NCBI GenBank assembly: GCA_013204495.1
Contig: JABMNQ010000108.1
Location: 1-6,360, forward strand
Direction: 5' to 3'
DNA from: Candidatus Pelagibacter sp.
GTDB lineage: Bacteria > Pseudomonadota > Alphaproteobacteria > Pelagibacterales > Pelagibacteraceae
Length of the DNA stretch: 6,360 nucleotides
Made by a program: the position numbers and the translations under genes. A model generated the notes under the pieces. The model made no database searches, was not told where the DNA came from, and worked only from the letters and a program-made list of their open reading frames with translations. Shown piece by piece: positions 5,463 through 6,360 of the stretch (the first letter of the stretch is position 1; every line of letters begins with the position of its first letter).

Positions 5463-6347
5463 ATGAAAAAAATTAAAGGTATTTATGCTGCTAGTATGTC
5501 AGTTTTTAATGACGATTTAAGCTTAAATATATTCAAGACAATAAATCACGCAGAACAGATAATAGAGCAAGGCTGCCATGGAGTGGCAATTTTTGGAAGC
5601 ACAGGCCAAGCACAACTTATATCTATCAGTGAAAAAATTAGTTTATTAAATGAATTATCAAAAAGTAAATATCAAGATAAATACTTAATTGGAATGGGCC
5701 TTAATTCATTAAGTGAAACCATAAATGTAATGAGGGTAGCTAGATCTTTAAACTTTAATGATTTTTTAATAATGCCTCCTGCTTACTATAAGTATGGTGA
5801 TAGTGAAGTAATAGAGTTTTATTCAAGAGTAGTTGACGCTGTGCCAGAGAGTAAGATTGTTTTGTATAACTTTGAAAAACTATGTGGTTATAAGTTTAGT
5901 ATTGAATGCGTCGAAGAGCTTGTTAAGAGATTTCCAAAACAAATAGTTGGAGTTAAAGATAGCTCTTATAATTTATATGAAAATTTAAAGATCGATAATT
6001 TTTCTATTATGCCGGGGTCAGAACTAAAGCTCTTAAAGGGCCTCGAACTTGGATGTGATGGTATTATTACAGCAACTTGCAACGTTACCGCTAATTTGTC
6101 TAGAAAAGTTTATGACGATTTTAATGAAAAAAAACTTCAAACAACAAATGAAATTCTATGTAAAGTTAGAAGTACATTTGATCAATTCAATTTAATATCG
6201 GGGTTACACTCATTTATGTCTGATCAAGATGAAATTTATAAAAATGTTATTCCACCCGTTAGTCTTTTAAAGGAAAAAGATAAAAAAAAATTAGTTGAAG
6301 ATCTTAGCAAGCTTAATTTTACCTTAGGATCACTAGCAAAAGCTTAA
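5463..6347 (+). CDS. DapA/NanA-superfamily class I aldolase, lyase-like
   Basis: This 294-residue TIM-barrel enzyme belongs to the dihydrodipicolinate synthase / N-acetylneuraminate lyase superfamily, which forms a Schiff base with pyruvate. The length is normal. Visible motifs are GSTGQAQLISISEK (45-58), PPAYYKY (105-111), Tyr135 in IVLYNFEKLCG, and the Schiff-base Lys165 in GVKDSS. GSTG and Leu140 match N-acetylneuraminate lyase (GSTGE, YNIPALSG). The Arg138 that true DHDPS uses to bind aspartate semialdehyde (YNVPGRTG) is missing, so it is probably not the lysine-pathway DapA. The usual Glu after GSTG is Gln49. Spot GC is near 35%, higher than the two sugar genes it diverges from. It may split or make a 2-keto-3-deoxy sugar acid or a sialic-acid-like compound (inference). 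Superfamily and catalytic residues are firm; the substrate is unknown. Confidence 0.85.
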   Translation: MKKIKGIYAASMSVFNDDLSLNIFKTINHAEQIIEQGCHGVAIFGSTGQAQLISISEKISLLNELSKSKYQDKYLIGMGLNSLSETINVMRVARSLNFNDFLIMPPAYYKYGDSEVIEFYSRVVDAVPESKIVLYNFEKLCGYKFSIECVEELVKRFPKQIVGVKDSSYNLYENLKIDNFSIMPGSELKLLKGLELGCDGIITATCNVTANLSRKVYDDFNEKKLQTTNEILCKVRSTFDQFNLISGLHSFMSDQDEIYKNVIPPVSLLKEKDKKKLVEDLSKLNFTLGSLAKA

Positions 6348-6351
6348 ATAC

Positions 6352-6360
6352 AACCAGGAA
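6352..6360 (+). promoter_or_regulatory. Possible ribosome binding site of a gene beyond the window
   Basis: The last bases after the aldolase stop include CCAGGAA, an AGGA-type Shine-Dalgarno. It could serve a co-directional gene starting just past the window end. This is a guess from a 4-base match. Confidence 0.2.

Noticed and set aside
1..6360. tRNA, rRNA, CRISPR array, insertion sequence or phage genes
   Set aside because: No cloverleaf, spaced repeats, transposase motifs or terminal inverted repeats were seen; almost every base is in an assigned gene.

Overview
The window is AT-rich, compact DNA that looks like a streamlined free-living alphaproteobacterium of the SAR11/Pelagibacterales type. 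This is inference from composition, gene packing (gaps of 0 to about 100 bp), the style of the proteins and a Pam18-type J-protein of a kind known from Alphaproteobacteria. No marker gene fixes the taxon. Seven protein-coding genes fill almost the whole window. I see no RNA gene, mobile element or CRISPR array, and no gene-free stretch longer than about 100 bp.

Left part (1-3551), household and protein-quality functions: a 101-residue BamE/SmpA-like lipoprotein (+) converges on a class A small heat-shock protein gene (-), with a perfect 10-bp hairpin between them. Upstream of hsp20 on the same strand lies oligopeptidase B (protease II) with an intact Ser-Asp-His triad. The 98-bp gap between these two holds the regulatory centre of the window: a sigma32-like promoter followed by a short 5' leader whose last hairpin matches the hallmark of ROSE RNA thermometers, with CUUGCU facing the AGGAGG ribosome binding site. 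Oligopeptidase B is divergent, by only 17 bp, from a small membrane protein with a C-terminal J domain resembling mitochondrial Pam18/Tim14.

Right part (3548-6347), surface-sugar functions: a GT9 (heptosyltransferase-like) glycosyltransferase and a GDP-mannose 4,6-dehydratase-like SDR protein form a two-gene minus-strand operon with an ATGA overlap. Both are very AT-rich and both lack residues that are catalytic in their model relatives. Divergent from them by 44 bp is a DapA/NanA-superfamily aldolase with catalytic Tyr and Lys present. Its substrate-site residues resemble N-acetylneuraminate lyase more than dihydrodipicolinate synthase. The three genes fit a cell-surface polysaccharide or lipopolysaccharide locus, possibly the edge of a hypervariable region, but no pathway can be assigned from this window.

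The most interesting observations are the ROSE-like thermometer on hsp20, the altered active sites of the two sugar genes, and the Pam18-like protein.
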